Of a stretch of DNA of 64,000 nucleotides, positions 28,076 through 37,406 are shown in pieces (position 1 is the stretch's first letter; every line of letters starts with the position of its first letter). A program made the translations under genes and the position numbers. This stretch comes from Nitrospira sp. (GTDB taxonomy: Bacteria; Nitrospirota; Nitrospiria; Nitrospirales; Nitrospiraceae), in NCBI GenBank assembly GCA_018242665.1, contig JAFEBL010000002.1, positions 176,382 through 240,381 on the forward strand, read 5' to 3'. The notes beneath the pieces were generated by a model. That model was not told the DNA's origin and did no database searches. It saw nothing but the letters and a program-made list of their open reading frames with translations.

Positions 28076-28801
28076 TTACTTCCCCCCGTGGAAGGGATAG
28101 GTCTTGCAGAACGCCTTCATCGGACAGAGCAGGCAAGAGGGATTTCGGGCTGTGCAGACCGTGGCGCCGAAATCCATGATCGCTTGATTGAAATCATATC
28201 CCTTGCCACGAGGAATCAGCGCCTCCGACAGTTCCCAGAGTTTCGATTTCTGCCCTTTGGGATCACCCTCGGCAATGAACACCCGATGCAATACCCGGAT
28301 CACGTTGGTATCGAGGATGGGCGCGTCCTCGTTGAAGGCAAACGAGCGGATCGCCCCGGCCGTGTACCGCCCGATGCCCTTGAAGGACAACAGCTCATCC
28401 GCATCGCTTGGCAACTGTCCGCCGTAACGGGTAACCGTTTCGCGCGCGATACTGTGCAACCGTTCAGGACGGATGTTGTAGCCCAACGGGTACCACGTCT
28501 GCTTCACCTCGGCTACCGGAGCATCGGCCAACTCCACGAAGGAAGGATACCGCTCCAGAAATTCGTGGTACTTGGGAATCACGCGATCCACCTGCGTCTG
28601 CTGCAGCATCACCTCTGAAACCAGAATATGGTAAGGGTCGGAAGTCTTGCGCCAGGGCAGGTCGCGGCCATGCTCCTTGTACCATTTCAATAGCCGGTTC
28701 TGAAATCGCTGCTTCTGCCCGCGCGCGAGCGGCACGGACGATTTCGACGACGATGTCTTGCGTCGCTTGGCTGATTTGGTCGCGCGAGGTGTTGTCGGCA
28801 T
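28076..28801 (-). CDS. mutY: A/G-specific adenine glycosylase, short form
   Basis: The product is 241 residues. MutY removes adenine mispaired with 8-oxoguanine. The helix-hairpin-helix (LLSFKGIGRYTAGAIRSFA), the catalytic Asp region (APILDTNVIRVL) and the Glu in LVSEVMLQQTQV (about 62) are present. The [4Fe-4S] cluster motif C-x6-C-x2-C-x5-C occurs at the C terminus (CTARNPSCLLCPMKAFC). The protein ends there, so the C-terminal MutT-like domain that helps other MutY proteins find 8-oxoG is absent. A separate mutT gene follows 98 bp later. Confidence 0.9.
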   Translation of the reverse strand: MPTTPRATKSAKRRKTSSSKSSVPLARGQKQRFQNRLLKWYKEHGRDLPWRKTSDPYHILVSEVMLQQTQVDRVIPKYHEFLERYPSFVELADAPVAEVKQTWYPLGYNIRPERLHSIARETVTRYGGQLPSDADELLSFKGIGRYTAGAIRSFAFNEDAPILDTNVIRVLHRVFIAEGDPKGQKSKLWELSEALIPRGKGYDFNQAIMDFGATVCTARNPSCLLCPMKAFCKTYPFHGGK

Positions 28802-28946
28802 AGCTGCTCGGAATGAGTGGCGGCATTCTAAGAGGCGAGGTACGGAAAATCAAACAAGAGAAGTGAAGGTCGGAGGATGCCGCAGAGCAGGACTGATTGC
28901 CGGTCCTGCCCTGCGGCGCCTCGCGCCTTTTCAACCGGCGGATGGG

Positions 28947-29312
28947 CTATTGTGGCGACGCCTGCACCTTCGTTGCCTCTTTCACGGGCGGATCAATCAC
29001 GATGTTCGGCCCCTGCACCTTCGGCAAGATACCGGCGCCCGGTTTCTCCAAGACCCGCAGGTTCTGTTCATTGTTCGTAAGTTTTTGCGAAACATGGCGT
29101 TCATCGAACGCGGCCGCCCCGTTTAACGCCGACTCCCCGCTGGCGTTGGTACGCCCAGGATCGTTGGCCAGAGCCTGCCCGTTGACCGGGTCTGTGGCCT
29201 TTCCCATCGGGTAGCCCGGATGCTGTGGCAGTAACGCCGGATTCCCGAATGCCGGCGCAGCGATGAGGAACAGGCCGACCACGCTTGTATGGAGAAGGAC
29301 TGAGAGTTTCAT
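28947..29312 (-). CDS. Small exported protein of unknown function
   Basis: The product is 121 residues. A signal peptide (KLSVLLHTSVVGLFLIAAPAFG) precedes a Pro/Asn/Gly-rich, probably unstructured mature part (HPGYPMGKATDPVNGQAL). The ATG at 29312 has GGGAGG upstream; a GTG one codon earlier is equally spaced. No cysteines in the mature part, and no family recognised. Confidence 0.6.
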   Translation of the reverse strand: MKLSVLLHTSVVGLFLIAAPAFGNPALLPQHPGYPMGKATDPVNGQALANDPGRTNASGESALNGAAAFDERHVSQKLTNNEQNLRVLEKPGAGILPKVQGPNIVIDPPVKEATKVQASPQ

Positions 29313-29794
29313 CACGACACCTCCCTATTGATCGGTGAACCACAATGTCCCGTCCGGCGCACGCCCGGACGGAACACCTGCAACCCGACTGGAGGACATG
29401 ACAGCGCTCAAGGAGACTGGATCACCCCGGCTTCGTGATGACCCCCAGGGTTCTCATAGCTTCTGCTCGGGGCCTGAGGCTAGTCAAGCATACAAAAACC
29501 AAGGGCAACTAGAGCCGATCACCCGCGCAAGTCATGAAAAACCTGCAGATGACCTAGGGTTTTCCCCAAACCCGAATGGTCGGAGACATTATCTTCATCG
29601 CACAGGCAGTCCCGGCGTGATATGTCATCCTTGTGGCAACAATGATCACCGCGCTTCGCGTCTCTCACAACCGCGTCAGAAGACTGGTATCCGAATGGGA
29701 ATACCGCTTCGCAGATGCGCATTGGTGTTACCGAAACGTGAACGTGCTATGGCATCACTCCATTCCCGAGCTCAGCAAGGATACAGCGCGCCAT
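29313..29794. other. Intergenic region before the PilZ gene
   Basis: Open frames cross this region on both strands but lack domain similarity or good start signals. The PilZ frame itself is open from 29633, so the PilZ protein could begin earlier than annotated. Nothing else is visible. Confidence 0.35.
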
Positions 29795-30121
29795 ATGTCC
29801 ATGATGGTTCACTATCGCGTGTCACTCTCTCGCAGTTCGATCACGACGGGCGAGGGCCGGCTGCTGGATCTGTCGGCAGAAGGTTGCCGGATCGAGACGG
29901 CACAGGAACTCCCCGTCAACACCTACCTCTCACTCAGGCTGATTCTTTCACCCAATGACCTGCCGATTCTGGTCGATCTTGCAGCCGTACGATGGGTTCA
30001 CGGCACGAATTTTGGCATACACTTTCTAGCGATTCAGCCGCTCCAGGCACAACGATTACGGACCTTCCTGGCCACAGCCCGCTCACTACCGGACCAGCCC
30101 CCGTCGGCAGAGAACAACTGA
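29795..30121 (+). CDS. PilZ-domain protein
   Basis: The product is 108 residues from the ATG at 29795 (MSMMVHYRVSLSRSS). The PilZ pattern is partly present: an N-terminal YRVSLSRSS (in place of RxxxR), GRLLDLSAEGCRIE (D/NxSxxG) and the beta-barrel ending VRWVHGTNFGIHFLAI. PilZ domains bind cyclic di-GMP, but the first arginine motif is weak here. The frame is open to 29633. A stand-alone PilZ adapter is the simplest reading. Confidence 0.7.
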   Translation: MSMMVHYRVSLSRSSITTGEGRLLDLSAEGCRIETAQELPVNTYLSLRLILSPNDLPILVDLAAVRWVHGTNFGIHFLAIQPLQAQRLRTFLATARSLPDQPPSAENN

Positions 30122-30257
30122 CCTGCCGCCCCTCACCGCAGCACCCGCCATTTACCGCTTGTTTTTTCAGGGCGGCTCTAGCATGCTGCGTCCGTTTCTA
30201 TTCCCCGGCCACCCAGATGCACCCGGGGTGTCTTTCTCATCCACCAAGGGCAACCCC

Positions 30258-30875
30258 ATGAATGAAGACCATCACAGCCGCCGTATCGACGTGCTGGCCA
30301 TCGGACTGTTCGGCCTGGCAGTGGGCGCGTTGACGCTCGGGGTGGCGCAATTAGGATGGATTCAACACAAGAACATGGTCGGGGCGCTCGTCATCGCCTT
30401 GATCTTCGGTGGGATTGTCCAGGTACTGGCCGGCATCACCGACATTCGCTATAACGAACAATTAGGCGGCACCGCGTTGACGATGTACGGGTTCCTCTGG
30501 ATCACCCTCTGCACCGTCAAGCTCGTCAGCGCCAGTAGCACGTTTCAATTCGACGCCGTGCTTTATGCCCCGATCAATCTGGTCTATGCCGTTTTTTCGG
30601 CGGTCATGGTCTTTCTGACGGCCTATCGCAACCTTACGCTCAGTGCTCTGCATGTCGTCATCACCCTCACATTTCTTACCACGACGTTTGCGGGTCTCGA
30701 TTTCATCAGCGAGCTCCTACCGGGATGGGGCCATATCATCGTGGGATTGATGGCCTTTTATCATGCCGTCGGCAGTCTGACGCTGGCCTTCACGGGCCGC
30801 GCGGTGTTGCCGCTGGGACCGCCGCTGCTGTTCCATAAACAGAAATCGCTGCACTCGATCGCCAAGGTGGTGTAG
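30258..30875 (+). CDS. satP: Acetate/succinate-type transporter (GPR1/FUN34/YaaH)
   Basis: This 205-residue protein has six membrane helices and the family layout: LAIGLFGLAVGALTLGV in helix 1, FGGIVQVLAGI in helix 2, FLWITLCTVKL in helix 3. The GPR1/FUN34/YaaH family moves acetate, succinate or ammonium across the inner membrane. The ATG at 30258 is chosen for AAGGG eight bases upstream; the frame opens at 30159. It stands alone on its strand. The substrate is inferred from the family. Confidence 0.8.
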   Translation: MNEDHHSRRIDVLAIGLFGLAVGALTLGVAQLGWIQHKNMVGALVIALIFGGIVQVLAGITDIRYNEQLGGTALTMYGFLWITLCTVKLVSASSTFQFDAVLYAPINLVYAVFSAVMVFLTAYRNLTLSALHVVITLTFLTTTFAGLDFISELLPGWGHIIVGLMAFYHAVGSLTLAFTGRAVLPLGPPLLFHKQKSLHSIAKVV

Positions 30876-30956
30876 CGCAGGCAGACGACAAGCCACTGTT
30901 AGCCCCGGTACATTTCAACGCTGGCTGCGATGAAGTATTTCGCTGCACCTTACATG

Positions 30957-31192
30957 TAGGCTGTTCAAAAAGGCTGACCAGCAAGGCCGCAGCGAGGTCC
31001 GCGACGCGAAGAATAATGAGCGTCACGTCTGCGGACGGGCGCGAGTTGGTGAGCGCCCGGTGTCCCAGAGGCGAATCGTCCATTCGTACCCGCCCGCCCC
31101 GAGCCTGCCAAGACAGGCTCTTGTCCCGTGGCTCGTACGGTGAGCCTCTGATCGAAGCGAGAACGCCGCTGGCGGCCTTTTTCAACAGCCTA
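30957..31192 (-). repeat. Palindromic dispersed element, copy 3 (long form)
   Basis: This 236-bp element has the family's ends: minus-strand start TAGGCTGTTGAAAAAGGCC and its inverse at the other end (18-bp terminal inverted repeat, one mismatch). It carries the GCCAGCGGCGTTCTCGC block next to the start. The middle is about 110 bp longer than in the other copies and contains extra inverted pairs (AGCCTGYC/GACAGGCT near 31105-31120). It touches the TAG stop (31195-31193) of the dehydrogenase gene. Confidence 0.85.
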
Positions 31193-31912
31193 CTACCAGT
31201 CTGCCCCGAGCCGATCGACCACGATCTGGTGCACGACCGACTGCGGCCCCAGGCAAGCCAGGTACAGCGCGGTTTCGGCGATATCGAACGGGTCGATTTT
31301 CCCGCTCTCCGCCCGCGTTTCCGCCGTCGCATCCACCAACTCGTCCGCCACGCCACCTGGACAAATGGCGCTGACCTTGATCCGATATTCGCGGCCTTCG
31401 TCGGCCAGCGACTTCGTCAGCGCCATGACTGCATGTTTGGACGCGCTGTATGTGCCGGTTCCCCTCCAGGCCTGCACGCCCGCCACACTCGACATGTTGA
31501 TGATGGTCCCGCCACCCTGCTGCCGCATCTGCGCGAATCCCGCTCGGCAGCAGAAGAATGTGCCGCGCACATTCGTCCGCATGACTTCATCAAACTCGTC
31601 TGTGGTGGTCGCCGCAATGCTCCGGCCTCCGAAGATGCCGGCATTATTCACAAGAATATCCAGCCTGCGGTACCGGCGAACGGTTTCAGCGACCAGCCGC
31701 TCGACCTGGGATTCTTCAGCGACATCAGTTTGGATTGCCAGCGCCTTCCCGCCGGACCGGACAATCTGGGCGACCGTCTCTTCGCATTTGTCCTGCCGCC
31801 TCGCCGCGACCACCACCGTCGCCCCTTCCTGTGCAAAGCGCACCGCGATCGCCTTGCCGATGCCGCTACTGCTTCCGGTCACGATCGCAATCTTGTCCTT
31901 CAAACGATCCAT
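31193..31912 (-). CDS. Short-chain dehydrogenase/reductase
   Basis: This 239-residue classical SDR has the cofactor motif TGSSSGIG near residue 13, NNAGIFGG, active-site Ser in MSSVAG and Tyr-x3-Lys in YSASK near 155. Arg residues after strand 2 (VAARRQDK) suggest NADPH preference. It is closest in feel to the 3-oxoacyl-ACP reductase/glucose dehydrogenase-like group. The ATG at 31912 follows AAAGGGG. The TAG stop is the first base block after palindromic element copy 3. The substrate is unknown. Confidence 0.85.
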   Translation of the reverse strand: MDRLKDKIAIVTGSSSGIGKAIAVRFAQEGATVVVAARRQDKCEETVAQIVRSGGKALAIQTDVAEESQVERLVAETVRRYRRLDILVNNAGIFGGRSIAATTTDEFDEVMRTNVRGTFFCCRAGFAQMRQQGGGTIINMSSVAGVQAWRGTGTYSASKHAVMALTKSLADEGREYRIKVSAICPGGVADELVDATAETRAESGKIDPFDIAETALYLACLGPQSVVHQIVVDRLGADW

Positions 31913-32196
31913 GCATCAGCCCCTTTCTCCATAGTGGTTTCTTTGCCTCAGGTCAGCATGCGCCGTACAGAATACAGATCAACCGAGCGCTGAAAAAGGG
32001 CTCGAGTACGGGAGCAACAACACGAGTTCTATTGAGGATCCTGTTCGGTGGGATTGTAGATGCGGGAAGTGTGACGATCCACGTTGTGGCCGAGCCTCTC
32101 ACCGGCCAACCCCGGTACGGCCTGCTCCGCCTCCTAGGAGAATCCCGTCCCCAGGGGTAGCGTGAGGCCGATTCCAGTCAGGCAGGCGCACATCGA

Positions 32197-35100
32197 CTAC
32201 AGGGTATGCGCGACAAACGCCTGCTCCCCGATCGCCTCGCGAGCCACGTCCAGTAGGTGGCGATGGTGGGTGAAGACTAGCACCTGTCCGCCTTCGGAGA
32301 AGCGCGCCAAGGCTCGCAAAATGTGCGACGCGCGCCGGTCATCCGATGTCATCAGCGCATCGTCGAGGATGAGGGGCATGGGCGGATGCGCAGACCGCCG
32401 CACGTCCAGCGCCGCCAGCCTCAGGGCAAGATACAGCTGGTCCGTCGTCCCCTCGCTCATCTCATGGATCATGACGCGCGCGCCCCCGGCCCGCATTGCG
32501 CAGAGTAAGGGCTGAGCCCCACTCTCGTCGGTGATGAGGCGTTCATAGTCCCCGCCCGTCACCAGCGAAAAATAGGCGGAGGCCTTGGTCATCATGGGGG
32601 CCTTCGCCCGTTCGCGAAAGCGGCGCACGGCTTCCTGGAGCAAGGCGCGGGCTAGCTTGAGTCTGGCCCACGGTCTGATGGCCGACCGATAGCGGGCGGC
32701 AGCAGATTCCATCGCTTCACGCGCCAATGCCGCACGATCAGACCCATCGACCGCTTCCAGGGCTCGGCGTGTCTGCTCCTCAGTCCGCCGAGCGGCGGCC
32801 TGCGCCTCCTCGCCTGTGGTGATATCTGCACGGCACCGTTCCCGCTCGCTCTCAATGGCCACGGCATCGCGGCCTGCCAGGCGTAGGCGCAGATCCTCAT
32901 CCGAGCAGGAAGATGCTGCCGCAAGCTGCTGCCGCACTTGGGCCAGCGCCCGGACCGCTTCCCGTTTGCGAAGCGCCGCTTCCTCGGCACCGGGCAACGA
33001 TTCGGTTCCGCCCACACCGGCAGCGGCGCAGAGGCGGACCAACGCCGCCTGCTGGGCTGCCTGTTCGGATGCCGCGCGCCGTCGCAGGTCCATAGCCTTT
33101 CGCTGGTCGCGAAGGAGAGTGCCGCGTTCTTGTTCGGCGGCTCTCGCCGCACCCAACCGTGTACGCAACCGATCCACAACGTCATCGGCCATCTGAGGCG
33201 CCGCCTCTCCCAACAATGCAGCTACCTGATTGGACTGGGCGACCACATCATCGAGTAAGGCTTGTACTTGGGCCTGCCGCTGCCGCGCCTCACTCAATGC
33301 CTCGGCCTGACGAGCCAGATTGTCCAATTCATCGAGCCGCATCTTGACGGCCTCCGGCAGCGTATCAGACGAAAGAAACAGCCGCGTATGCCAGTCCCGC
33401 AGCGCCACCCGATGCTCCAGCAACGCACGCTCATTGTCGGCCACGGACCGGGTCAACTGTTCACGTTCAACCCTTCTCGCCTCCGCCGCTTGCTGGGTGG
33501 CGCTCCTTGCGGCATCCGCCTCCACCGCCTCCCGTTCCCACCGCAAGGCCTCCTCGATCAGCGAGGGCAGAACCTGCACCTGGGTTGTCGTGGGATCGCC
33601 GGACGGATGGCCGAGTTCAGCACGTACCTCGGCAATCATCGACATCGCCTCGCTGGCCTCCTTACGCAACCCATCGCGCTCAGCCCGTAACGAGCCCACC
33701 CGTTCAGCCAGACGCAGCGCGTCAACCCGACGCGCCTGCCATTCCCGCAAGGGTTCCGGTGCAAGATCGGGAAGCCCAGCGTCTTTGAGCCGTCCGGCCC
33801 AGGCCATCAGAACGGCCTCACGATCGGCTACCAACCCGGCGATCTGCCGCTCGATGTCCGCCCATCGGCGTTCCATCTGCTCGATCCGGCCGGAGCATTC
33901 TTCAAGGCCGGCCGCGCGTTTTGCATCGGCACGCAGCAGGTCAGCCTGCCGGTCCGCTTCAGTGGCCGCCGCCTCGAAGATCTCCACCGGCGAAGGTTGC
34001 GTCTCAAATCGAAGGCCCAATTGCTCTCTGTCCTGCGACTGATCAATATACACACGCCGGACGGCTGCCCAGCTTCCATCACGTTTCGCGCGGGCCTGAC
34101 GCAATGTCTCCGCCGTGACCACTTCACCTTCCGCCGACAATTGCCGGAACCGTACACGTTGACCATCTAGATCGCGCGCCACCAGCTTCTGCTCGTCCTG
34201 AAGTTTTCGAATGCCGTCGTCCCGGTCCCCCAGATCCTTTCTCGTCTGGACAATCTGCGCATCCAGCAGTGGTTGGCTGGAACGCAACGCTCGATCGGAA
34301 GAGAGGCCGACATCAGACAGCGCCTGTTCCAGCGCTGGTTCAAGTTCCCGGAGCTGGCGGTCGAATTCGCTGAGCCGCCGGACCACATCACCCAGCGACT
34401 GCGCGTTACGCACCGCAGATAGCAGGCGTTGCCTGACAGCGGGATCACTCACCGGCACTGACAGCTCGCGCTCCAGTCGGCCTGCCTCGTCCAGCAGGAC
34501 GGCTCGCCGCCGGTACTCGTCCAACCGGTCGCTCAATCGGCCCACCTGCGCGAGATGATCATCCAAGACAAGCCGGTCCGCTGCCGCAGGCACGGCTTCC
34601 AGCATGGTCCGGAGCTCGCGCCCCGGCGCGATCCGCGCAGCCGCCACAGCAAGGTCCATCTCAAGCCTGGCAATATGCGCACTGCTCTGCCGCGCCTCGG
34701 TCCGAGGACCGGCTGCCGCAGCCGAGGCTGTGACCAATCGTTCAATTGCCCCGGCATGCTCGAGCAGCAAGGGTTCCAGAGCCAACGCCTGCAGTGCGAG
34801 CGCGCACCGTTCCTCCTCCGCCTGCGCCTCTCGAAGACTGCGTTGTGCATGATCCAGCGCCTGCAATGCCGCGAGCCGCTCTTCCCTGGCCTGCTCCGGG
34901 AGATCAACGATGTCCGCACAGGAGGCCACCAGTGCCGAAGCGGCCATATGCTCACGCAGCAGGGGCTCGACCGTGCGCAGCTCGGTCAGTTCATGCTCGT
35001 GACGACGCCTCGCTTCCAACGTCCGGGTCACCTCCGCCAGTGCGTCGACCGCGGCTTCATGCGCACGATTCAGCGATTGCCATTCCGCGGGCTTGGTCTG

Positions 35101-35727
35101 CGCGTCGCGCCAGACCTGTCGCTGCTCATCCAGCCGCCGGCGCGCTTCATTGATCACCGCGTTCTGTGTCCGACCATGCGAGCTGTAGAGTTTTTTCGCA
35201 TCAACCTCCAACGAGTCGAGCAAGCCCGCAATTCCGCTGGTTCCCGCGCTGGCTTCGAAGAGGGCTGATCCCACGTCTCCCTCGCCGCGCAACAGCACCT
35301 CGCCGCCTTCACGCAACCGGGCATGGTTCAGTCCGAACATGGCCTCGAACGCGCTTCGCTCCATGCCACCGGTCAATTCCAGGTCATACGTGGAGGGGCT
35401 GGACAGGGCTCCATCCGGCTGCCCCGTCTCGACGTCGAGCCGCGCAAGCGTGGCCCCTTTGCCCTTCCGGCGCACCAATCCGATCTGCTCGCCGGTCTGT
35501 GTGAGAAAGATCCCGCCGATGCGCAAGTCAGCCGCCGCATGGACAAAATCATCGGGACTGCGGTGGGGAATGCCGAATCGCAGATCCATCATCGCGCGTA
35601 AGGCTGACGACTTCCCTGCTTCGTTGGGACCATAAATCAGATGCAGATCGACGGGTCCGGAGGAAAAATCCAGTGTCTTCCCGGTGAAGGGACCGAACGC
35701 GTGGAGCAACAGCTTCAGGAGTTTCAT
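32197..35727 (-). CDS. yhaN: YhaN-type SMC-like ATPase (SbcC-like)
   Basis: This 1176-residue protein has the rad50/SbcC plan. An N-terminal ATPase half contains Walker A YGPNEAGKSSALRA (about 33-46). Very long Ala/Arg/Glu/Gln-rich coiled coils (about 190-1000) follow. A C-terminal half holds the signature EMSEGTTDQLYLALRLAAL and the Walker B region MPLILDDALMTSDD. The start overlaps the nuclease stop as TGATG. With the upstream phosphoesterase, it likely forms a DNA-end processing complex. Confidence 0.88.
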   Translation of the reverse strand: MKLLKLLLHAFGPFTGKTLDFSSGPVDLHLIYGPNEAGKSSALRAMMDLRFGIPHRSPDDFVHAAADLRIGGIFLTQTGEQIGLVRRKGKGATLARLDVETGQPDGALSSPSTYDLELTGGMERSAFEAMFGLNHARLREGGEVLLRGEGDVGSALFEASAGTSGIAGLLDSLEVDAKKLYSSHGRTQNAVINEARRRLDEQRQVWRDAQTKPAEWQSLNRAHEAAVDALAEVTRTLEARRRHEHELTELRTVEPLLREHMAASALVASCADIVDLPEQAREERLAALQALDHAQRSLREAQAEEERCALALQALALEPLLLEHAGAIERLVTASAAAAGPRTEARQSSAHIARLEMDLAVAAARIAPGRELRTMLEAVPAAADRLVLDDHLAQVGRLSDRLDEYRRRAVLLDEAGRLERELSVPVSDPAVRQRLLSAVRNAQSLGDVVRRLSEFDRQLRELEPALEQALSDVGLSSDRALRSSQPLLDAQIVQTRKDLGDRDDGIRKLQDEQKLVARDLDGQRVRFRQLSAEGEVVTAETLRQARAKRDGSWAAVRRVYIDQSQDREQLGLRFETQPSPVEIFEAAATEADRQADLLRADAKRAAGLEECSGRIEQMERRWADIERQIAGLVADREAVLMAWAGRLKDAGLPDLAPEPLREWQARRVDALRLAERVGSLRAERDGLRKEASEAMSMIAEVRAELGHPSGDPTTTQVQVLPSLIEEALRWEREAVEADAARSATQQAAEARRVEREQLTRSVADNERALLEHRVALRDWHTRLFLSSDTLPEAVKMRLDELDNLARQAEALSEARQRQAQVQALLDDVVAQSNQVAALLGEAAPQMADDVVDRLRTRLGAARAAEQERGTLLRDQRKAMDLRRRAASEQAAQQAALVRLCAAAGVGGTESLPGAEEAALRKREAVRALAQVRQQLAAASSCSDEDLRLRLAGRDAVAIESERERCRADITTGEEAQAAARRTEEQTRRALEAVDGSDRAALAREAMESAAARYRSAIRPWARLKLARALLQEAVRRFRERAKAPMMTKASAYFSLVTGGDYERLITDESGAQPLLCAMRAGGARVMIHEMSEGTTDQLYLALRLAALDVRRSAHPPMPLILDDALMTSDDRRASHILRALARFSEGGQVLVFTHHRHLLDVAREAIGEQAFVAHTL

Positions 35728-36983
35728 CAGTCTGTTCCGGAGTCGGTCAGGCGGGCCAAGATCGTCGCTTCGGCATCAAGTAACAGGGACTTCAACTCCA
35801 CCAGGTCATCGAGCCTCGGCACCTCTCCGGCGACCACCTCTTGCGGCAGAGAACTGAGCAGATCGCCGAGTTCATCCTGCCCCCATCGCAACAGCTCCGC
35901 CTCGTCAACGGCGATGGAGTCCACGAGCCGGACCAGTTCACCAATCGCATCGTGTCGTTGCCCGGTTTGGGCGCGATCCAGCGGAGCGAAGAGATCCAGC
36001 CGCACCTGTTCGATCCAGATTTCCGCTTCACCGATATCCTGCGCCGCGGCGAGCATGGCCGCGGCTAACGTCCCGGGCTGGTTCGCTTCCACTCGATGCA
36101 GGTCGGTGAAACCTGTCAAGGTGACGCGCACGGCATGCAAGCGATCCCCGGCGCCCGCGAGCACCGGACCGAGCGCCTGCCGAAACGCTTCACCCAGCGC
36201 GTCCAGCCGGTGGATGCCGTCAAGCGGTACGACGACCTGGCTCCAACGCACCACGTCCAACGCCAGAAACTCGCTCTCGATGCGCCCCGCCTCCACCGTG
36301 ACCAGGTCACAACCCTTGGCACCGATCTCTTTCGCATGGCGGCCCTGCAGGTTGCCGGGAAACACAATCCTGGGGCGCTCGTATAAGACCTCGCGCGCGT
36401 GCACATGCCCCAAGGCCCAATAGTCGTAACCTTTATGGACCAGAGTCGGCAGATCGGTCGGCGCATAGGTGTCATGGCCGGCTCGCCCCGTCAGGCTCGT
36501 GTGCAGGAGACCAATGTTGAAGAACCCCGGCACGGGGGATGGATACGAAGGAACCAGGTCTTCATCGACCGCCCGGTCGGGAAAGCTGCGCCCGTGAATA
36601 GCCACCGCGAGATCGTCCAGCCGGATAGTCTGGGCGGCGCGAGACGAAAAGACCGTCACGTGTTGGGGCAGGACCAGCTGTTTCGAAATCACCCCCTGCG
36701 CGTCATGGTTGCCCTGCACGATGAACACCCGGATGCCGGCCCGTCCGAGACGCACCAGCTGCTCGCGAAAAAAGAGACCGGTATGAAAATCCTGCCAGTC
36801 GCAGTCATAGATATCTCCGGCCAAGAGCAGAAAGTCTACCCGTTCAGCCAGTGCTCGATCGATCAGCCGTTCAAATGCACTGCGCGTCGCCGCGCGCAAC
36901 CGTTCGATCGGGGCGCCGTCGTAGCGGTCGAGGCCTCGCAGTGGACTGTCGATATGGAGATCAGCAGCGTGGATAAAGCGCAT
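35727..36983 (-). CDS. yhaO: YhaO-type metallophosphoesterase (SbcD/Mre11-like nuclease)
   Basis: This 418-residue protein has metal-binding motifs in order: ADLHIDSPL (about 7-15), LLAGDIYDCDW (about 53-63), VQGNHDAQG (about 92-100), then LLHTSLTG and GHVHARE. These are the calcineurin-like nuclease motifs of Mre11/SbcD. The C-terminal part (about 280-418) is the family's DNA- and partner-binding region. It is co-translated with yhaN by a one-base TGATG overlap. It is expected to cut DNA ends or hairpins with its ATPase partner. Confidence 0.88.
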   Translation of the reverse strand: MRFIHAADLHIDSPLRGLDRYDGAPIERLRAATRSAFERLIDRALAERVDFLLLAGDIYDCDWQDFHTGLFFREQLVRLGRAGIRVFIVQGNHDAQGVISKQLVLPQHVTVFSSRAAQTIRLDDLAVAIHGRSFPDRAVDEDLVPSYPSPVPGFFNIGLLHTSLTGRAGHDTYAPTDLPTLVHKGYDYWALGHVHAREVLYERPRIVFPGNLQGRHAKEIGAKGCDLVTVEAGRIESEFLALDVVRWSQVVVPLDGIHRLDALGEAFRQALGPVLAGAGDRLHAVRVTLTGFTDLHRVEANQPGTLAAAMLAAAQDIGEAEIWIEQVRLDLFAPLDRAQTGQRHDAIGELVRLVDSIAVDEAELLRWGQDELGDLLSSLPQEVVAGEVPRLDDLVELKSLLLDAEATILARLTDSGTD

Positions 36984-37141
36984 GACGCACGGGATTCCGA
37001 GGTTGCATGATCACAAGAACGGCACGATGACGCATGATACGCGAGTGGCGAGGCCCTCACAATGCCGGAGCGCATGGGTTTGCCTATGATGATACTGGTC
37101 CCGGCCCACCGGAATCCGGCGAGCCGAGACAGAGCCGACTT

Positions 37142-37301
37142 ACCGGCCGGAGGATCGCTTGCGGCAACCACATTGGCAGTTGATCTGCACGCAACGACAG
37201 GCATTTGCCTGGCATCCGCACGTACAAGAGGAACAGTCGCATGTTCCGCAGCAGCCGGTCTTGGCGATTTTTTGTGAGGTGGATGTCTTCGTGTCAGCCA
37301 T
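37142..37301 (-). CDS. Cysteine-rich metallothionein-like peptide
   Basis: The product is about 53 residues with 12 cysteines, arranged GCCGTCDCSSCTCGC then ACRC and NCQCGC, ending in a basic tail. Such CxC/CxxC density indicates binding of soft metals (Cu, Zn, Cd) in the cytoplasm, as in bacterial metallothioneins, though I cannot place it in a named family. The ATG at 37301 is chosen for AAGGGA seven bases upstream; the frame is open to 37367 without a start signal. It is divergent from the cysteine-tailed sigma factor at 37407, sharing a 105-bp control region. The stop lies near 37140. Confidence 0.75.
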
Positions 37302-37406
37302 GGTGATCTCCCTTGATATGCCAACGCGTGATTGCGCTGTCACAGAGGCTGACGGAGCGCCCTTCAAAACATTACAGTCCTATATCACGCATGGTAAGCT
37401 GCCTTC

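Noticed and set aside
29335..29958. 207-codon plus-strand frame before the PilZ gene
   Set aside because: No domain, polar and repetitive composition, and it overlaps the PilZ frame in another phase.
31016..31993. Long plus-strand frame of 325 codons
   Set aside because: It is the opposite-strand shadow of the short-chain dehydrogenase gene and part of the palindromic element.
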